From assembly GCF_002265625.1 (NCBI RefSeq), contig NZ_NOVE01000020.1:1-53006 (forward strand): a stretch of DNA of 53,006 nucleotides. Reading direction: 5' to 3'. Origin of the DNA: Prevotella sp. 885. GTDB taxonomy: Bacteria; Bacteroidota; Bacteroidia; Bacteroidales; Bacteroidaceae. Shown here piece after piece: positions 51,353 through 53,006 of this stretch (positions within the stretch are counted from its first letter, which is position 1; the number at the start of each line of letters is the position of its first letter). The notes under the pieces were generated by a model. That model had not been told where the DNA came from. It searched no databases and was given only the letters and a program-made list of their open reading frames with translations. Made by a program: the position numbers and the translations under genes.

Positions 51353-52948
51353 ATGCGTATGCAGATTATTTTGACAAGAAAAGATGCTGAAACAAAACTG
51401 AAGGAAAAATTTGGCATAGAGCATTTCTATGATGAACAGTGGAAGTCTATCGAACGAATACTTCGAGGAGAACGAATCCTAATGATAGAACGTACAGGAT
51501 TCGGCAAATCGTTGTGTTACCAGTTCCCTGCCACAGTATTTGATGGAGTTACGGTTGTCTTTTCTCCACTGATAGCTCTAATGCGTGATCAAGTTAGAGG
51601 ATTGGTGAAAAAAGGCATTCCTGCAGCTTATATTAATTCAGAGCAGTCGCATGAGGATAATCAAGAAGCTATTCGACGTGCTAAAAACAATGAAGTAAAG
51701 ATATTATATATAGCACCCGAAAGACAGGAGAATGACGAATGGATAGAAGCTACTCGTCACATAAAGCTTTCAATGATTGTAATTGATGAAGCACACACTA
51801 TTTCTGTTTGGGGTCATGATTTTAGGCCATCGTTCCGCAGGATTATTAATTTAGTACAGTTCCTTCCGAAGAACTTACCTGTCCTTGCTACTACTGCAAC
51901 CGCAACAGAAAGGGTTCAACATGATATTGAACAACAGATAGGTGGACAATTGACTACAATCAGAGGAAGCCTTGTGCGACCGAACTTTGCTCTGCAAGTA
52001 ATAAAGGTTATGTCTGAAGATGAAAAAATGATATGGTTGGCTCAAAACATTGGCAAATTAGATGGTATTGGCTTAATATATACAGGCACACGTATAGCCA
52101 CAGAAACTTATGCGAAATGGCTTCAGTTTGTCGGAGTCAAAGCTATAGATTATAATGCAGGTCTCGATGCAGATACAAGAAGGTCTATAGAGAGTGGCCT
52201 AATGCAAAACAAATGGAAGTGTGTAGTATCAACCAATGCTTTAGGTATGGGAATAGATAAGCCTGACATTCGTTTTATCATACATACTCAAATTCCAGCA
52301 TCACCTATTCACTACTATCAGGAGATTGGACGTGCGGGACGTGACGGAAAACCTACACGTATAATATTGTTTTACAACGAAAGTAAAGACAATGGAAGAG
52401 AAGTGCCTACAGACTTAGTACTTCCTCTTTCATTCATAGATGGTGCTCGTCCGTCAATAAAAAAATATCAAAAGGTCATAGAATTATTAAAAGAAGAACC
52501 TCTGTCTGAGAGAGAAATCCTAAAAAAGGCTAATCTTAAGCAAACTCAAGCAAGGGTGATTAAAGCAGATTTGATAGATCAAGGAATCATCAACGAGGTT
52601 ATCTATGGCAAAACAAAGAAATATGAATACCAATATAATGCCCCGGTCCTAAATACAAAATATTTTGAGGAGCAGAGAGAAGCAAAGCTGAATGAACTTC
52701 GTTCTATGGAACAGTATATATATACTGATATGCCTAGAATGAAATACTTATGCAAGTTTCTGGATAGTGACGAGCAAATGGATTATAGAAATTGCGACAA
52801 CACAAATTTAGAGAAAATTCACGTAGTTACGTCACTAGAGCTAATGAAGAAACTTGAGGATTTTAGAAATACATTTTTCGGCTCATCCGATAAAGTCCGT
52901 GGCATCCCTACCCAAATATATCAACGATACATGATAGATTTTCCGTAA
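51353..52948 (+). CDS. RecQ-family DNA helicase, apparent 5' frameshift
   Basis: The 531-aa superfamily 2 helicase has Walker A TGFGKSLCYQFP (48-59), DEAH box VIDEAHTISVWGHDFRP with the RecQ aromatic-rich loop, motif III TATATE, and motif VI QEIGRAGRDGKPTRI. The C-terminal zinc region is reduced, with only scattered Cys (YLCKFLDS, YRNCDN), and no HRDC domain is seen. The ATG at 51353 gives an unnatural start (MRMQIILTRKDAET). An overlapping frame beginning ATG 51319 reads MILQYKKYLKQNAYADYFDK and would join DAETKLKEKF if one A were removed from AAAA at 51379-51382. The true protein may be longer, and the gene possibly frameshifted. Lower GC than neighbours suggests acquisition. Confidence 0.85.
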   Translation: MRMQIILTRKDAETKLKEKFGIEHFYDEQWKSIERILRGERILMIERTGFGKSLCYQFPATVFDGVTVVFSPLIALMRDQVRGLVKKGIPAAYINSEQSHEDNQEAIRRAKNNEVKILYIAPERQENDEWIEATRHIKLSMIVIDEAHTISVWGHDFRPSFRRIINLVQFLPKNLPVLATTATATERVQHDIEQQIGGQLTTIRGSLVRPNFALQVIKVMSEDEKMIWLAQNIGKLDGIGLIYTGTRIATETYAKWLQFVGVKAIDYNAGLDADTRRSIESGLMQNKWKCVVSTNALGMGIDKPDIRFIIHTQIPASPIHYYQEIGRAGRDGKPTRIILFYNESKDNGREVPTDLVLPLSFIDGARPSIKKYQKVIELLKEEPLSEREILKKANLKQTQARVIKADLIDQGIINEVIYGKTKKYEYQYNAPVLNTKYFEEQREAKLNELRSMEQYIYTDMPRMKYLCKFLDSDEQMDYRNCDNTNLEKIHVVTSLELMKKLEDFRNTFFGSSDKVRGIPTQIYQRYMIDFP

Positions 52949-52955
52949 AGATGTT

Positions 52956-52963
52956 TACCTTTG
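52956..52963 (+). promoter_or_regulatory. -7 element of the gene at the window end
   Basis: TACCTTTG lies 4 nt before an ATG at 52968, again predicting a leaderless transcript. Confidence 0.5.
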
Positions 52964-52967
52964 CTGT

Positions 52968-53006
52968 ATGAAAAATGATGTCAGCATTAATATGTACAAG
53001 GGACTT
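52968..53006 (+). CDS. Partial gene running off the window
   Basis: Thirteen codons are visible (MKNDVSINMYKGL) after a promoter-like TACCTTTG. The frame is open to the last base. It is too short to identify. It is downstream of the RecQ-like gene in the same direction and may be its functional partner. Confidence 0.45.
   Translation, partial: MKNDVSINMYKGL

Noticed and set aside
1..53006. tRNA, rRNA or replication-origin features
   Set aside because: No cloverleaf-like or rRNA-like sequence was recognised by eye; a covariance search would be needed to exclude a missed tRNA.

Overview
The window comes from a member of the Bacteroidota, most likely an intestinal or oral Bacteroidales close to Prevotella. 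Several independent signs agree. Many genes are preceded by the Bacteroidetes sigma-ABfr promoter (TTTG, 19-20 nt, TAnnTTTG). Two proteins end in type IX secretion (T9SS) sorting domains. The NifU-like/GGGtGRT pair, an OmpH-like lipoprotein and a PorT-like beta-barrel are typical of the group, and Shine-Dalgarno sequences are mostly weak. No rRNA, tRNA or CRISPR array was seen.

Layout. 1-3.97 kb is accessory and repeat-rich: one copy of a 386-bp dispersed repeat, palindromic REP-like elements, an AAA-ATPase/PD-(D/E)XK protein, and a hypothetical gene with a decayed partial copy of itself. 4.0-7.8 kb is a sugar-catabolic locus: a GPH-type symporter and a zinc alcohol dehydrogenase, divergent from a LacI-type regulator, with a tandem operator-like repeat between them. 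7.9-9.7 kb holds the NifU-like/GGGtGRT pair. 9.8-13 kb carries an acyltransferase, a candidate small RNA and a POT-family peptide transporter. 13.07-18.2 kb is a compact four-gene minus-strand operon: a DNPH1-like nucleotide N-glycosidase, a DUF262+DUF1524 (GmrSD-like) protein, a second DUF262 protein without a nuclease domain, and a small protein with a weak DUF1524-like segment. I regard this as the best candidate for an undescribed anti-phage system. It is followed by the second copy of the 386-bp repeat, in direct orientation.

18.9-31.7 kb is mainly core: PorT-like barrel, LysM/periplasmic-binding fusion, T9SS type B protein, uvrA, an ABC ATPase, comEC, nth, OmpH-like lipoprotein, aminoacyl-histidine dipeptidase and galE. 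32-34.9 kb is a small AT-rich accessory block of unrecognised proteins. 35-47 kb is again core or surface: GHL10 hydrolase, T9SS adhesin-like protein, TPR protein, def, ruvX, SPOR lipoprotein, a YtxH/holin-like envelope operon, two metallo-beta-lactamase-fold enzymes including RNase Z, a lipoprotein and mazG. 47-53 kb has a sigma-like gene fused to another domain but broken by a frameshift, a heptamer repeat block, a VWA protein, a MATE transporter, a decayed region and a RecQ-family helicase whose 5' end also looks frameshifted.

The most notable non-coding signal is the pair of 386-bp repeats at 1-386 and 18493-18878. They align without gaps and share a 20-bp stem in which at least four base pairs changed on both arms while pairing was kept.
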